From CAZMVY01 sp964617875 (GTDB lineage: Bacteria; Planctomycetota; Phycisphaerae; UBA1845; PWPN01): DNA of 24,743 nucleotides. Below, in pieces: positions 23,781 to 24,743 of this stretch. The position numbers and the translations under genes are program-made. Numbering within the stretch: the stretch's first letter is position 1; each line of letters opens with the position of its first letter. The notes under the pieces were generated by a model. It did not search any database. It saw nothing but the letters and a program-made list of their open reading frames with translations, and was not told the DNA's origin. Location of the stretch: contig CAZUAI010000083.1 in the NCBI GenBank assembly GCA_964617875.1, positions 1 through 24,743 on the forward strand, given 5' to 3'.

Positions 23781-23854
23781 TCATGTCACGTATCGCACTT
23801 TTCCGCTTTCTCACGGTACCGCTTTCCCCGCGGCGCGGGCTGTCACGCCGGGCT

Positions 23855-24568
23855 TCACGCCCGTCCGCTCACGTATGGCGCCAGCCTCGACGGCCGGCCC
23901 ATTATGTACGATACCGTGTAATCGAGCACATCAAACGCCTGGGCCGGTGCCTCGCCGGCGGCGAGCGCGGCCGCTACGCCGCGGGCGACGCGCCGCTTCT
24001 CGATGATGCTCGGCTCGCAGTCGCGGCAGATCATGCCGCCGTGGCCCGCCGAGAAGTACTCCAGATCGCGTGCCGGCCGTTCCTGCCGGCACGACACACA
24101 CCCGTCGAACAGGGGCACGAGCCCGACCGACGTGAGCAATTGCACCTGGAACCGCACGACCGCGGGGATGATCTCCGCGCCGCCCGCGATCGATCGCAGC
24201 AGGGCCACCATCGCGTCGTACAGCTCCGGGTGCGGGTCGTGCTCCTCCGTGAGTTGCGAAACGATTTCCGCGGCGTACTGTCCGGCGTAGAGACGGCGGA
24301 CATCGGTCCGCAGGCCGAGGAAGGTCTCCGTCTGCCGCCACTCGGTGAGCGTGCCGAGCCCGCTGCGGCCCTCCGCGCGGGCGAAGACGAGCGAGCCTTT
24401 TTCCAGCAGGTCGATGCCGACGGCGAAGGCCTTCTTCGTGCCGCGTTTGATGCCCTTGGCGATCAGGCGGACCTGCCCGCTCGCCCGGCCGAAGAAGACG
24501 AGGACCTGCGACGTCTCGGAGTAATCGAGACGGCGAAGCACGACGGCCTCGTCCTTGTGCATCGACAT
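23855..24568 (-). CDS. recO: DNA repair protein RecO
   Basis: A 237-residue RecO, which with RecF and RecR loads RecA on single-stranded DNA in gap repair. The N-terminal OB-fold part is recognisable from DEAVVLRRLDYSETSQVLVFF (residues 6-26) and VRLIAKGIKR. A helical middle follows, and then a zinc finger with Cys157, Cys160, Cys181 and Cys184 (GCVSC and ICRDC), present in many but not all RecO proteins. The length is normal for the family. ATG at 24568 was chosen among closely spaced Met codons (24580, 24568, 24562) because it fits the usual N-terminus; no ribosome-binding site is visible. Downstream comes the hairpin repeat, then the methyltransferase. The remaining 175 bases to the end of the window show no gene. 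Confidence 0.93.
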   Translation of the reverse strand: MSMHKDEAVVLRRLDYSETSQVLVFFGRASGQVRLIAKGIKRGTKKAFAVGIDLLEKGSLVFARAEGRSGLGTLTEWRQTETFLGLRTDVRRLYAGQYAAEIVSQLTEEHDPHPELYDAMVALLRSIAGGAEIIPAVVRFQVQLLTSVGLVPLFDGCVSCRQERPARDLEYFSAGHGGMICRDCEPSIIEKRRVARGVAAALAAGEAPAQAFDVLDYTVSYIMGRPSRLAPYVSGRA

Positions 24569-24743
24569 CGAACGTAGCATACGCGAAAGCGACGGCGCGT
24601 GCAGGGGGCGGGAACCGGGCCGCCTTTCGATTGAGATGCCGGCGGGGGGCCGGCTTGCGAGCGATGTCGCGTGGTCCGAGAGACAATCCACCCCCAAGTT
24701 GCATAATCCGCACCTCGCACGAGCGAAGATCGTACGGATGGGT

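Noticed and set aside
1..24743. CRISPR array, tRNA genes, transposase or phage genes.
   Set aside because: No regularly spaced repeats, no tRNA cloverleaf signatures and no mobile-element proteins were found on either strand by eye.

Overview
High-GC bacterial DNA with dense, mostly minus-strand genes. The gene set points to a Planctomycetota genome, probably Phycisphaerae-like. The evidence is a long planctomycete-style prepilin (AFTLIELLVV leader and a C-terminal N-V-L-Y-S-D-x-H-V-E-F segment), a 5S rRNA gene standing alone with its own promoter and terminator, a POT transporter paired with an S46 peptidase, Ser/Thr/Pro-Gln-rich tails, and many secreted or lipoprotein products. This is inferred from gene style; there is no 16S rRNA here to confirm it.

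Layout. 1-830: no convincing gene, but a near-consensus sigma-70 promoter, hairpins and a palindrome before the prepilin gene (831-1727, +). A hairpin precedes a secreted S1/P1 nuclease (1872-2804, +). Convergent to it, on the minus strand, is a peptide-utilisation pair: an S46 dipeptidyl-peptidase (5113-7161) followed by a POT di/tripeptide transporter (2878-5085). A frameshifted sigma-factor region-4 remnant (7334-7529, +) lies upstream of the peptidase. Then come an overlapping pair (MFS transporter 8240-9457, lipoprotein 7530-8219), a small membrane or lipoprotein (9741-9992), a FlgM-like orphan (10266-10631, +) and the lone 5S rRNA (10698-10804, +).

10902-13405 (-) is a translationally coupled pair: a DUF547 lipoprotein and an M20-peptidase-like protein in which all the expected metal ligands appear to be replaced. 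13553-14638 (-) is a secreted sialidase-like beta-propeller with its own promoter. 14805-16037 (-) is NadA, with two copies of a palindromic repeat inserted in frame. Upstream of it is a 1526-residue membrane-anchored TPR protein (16080-20660, -). 20787-22653 (-) is a patatin lipase and FeeM-type N-acyl amino acid synthase pair. 22916-23692 (-) is a SAM methyltransferase and 23855-24568 (-) is RecO.

How genes work together. The S46 peptidase should release dipeptides in the periplasm and the POT protein should import them. The patatin and FeeM-like proteins suggest a lipid-derived acyl-amino-acid product. The DUF547 and M20-like pair has no assigned function and is the most open system here. 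Two copies of an approximately 50-bp hairpin repeat (14749-14799 and 23731-23780) both lie just 3' of minus-strand genes. No CRISPR array, tRNA, transposase or phage gene was seen.
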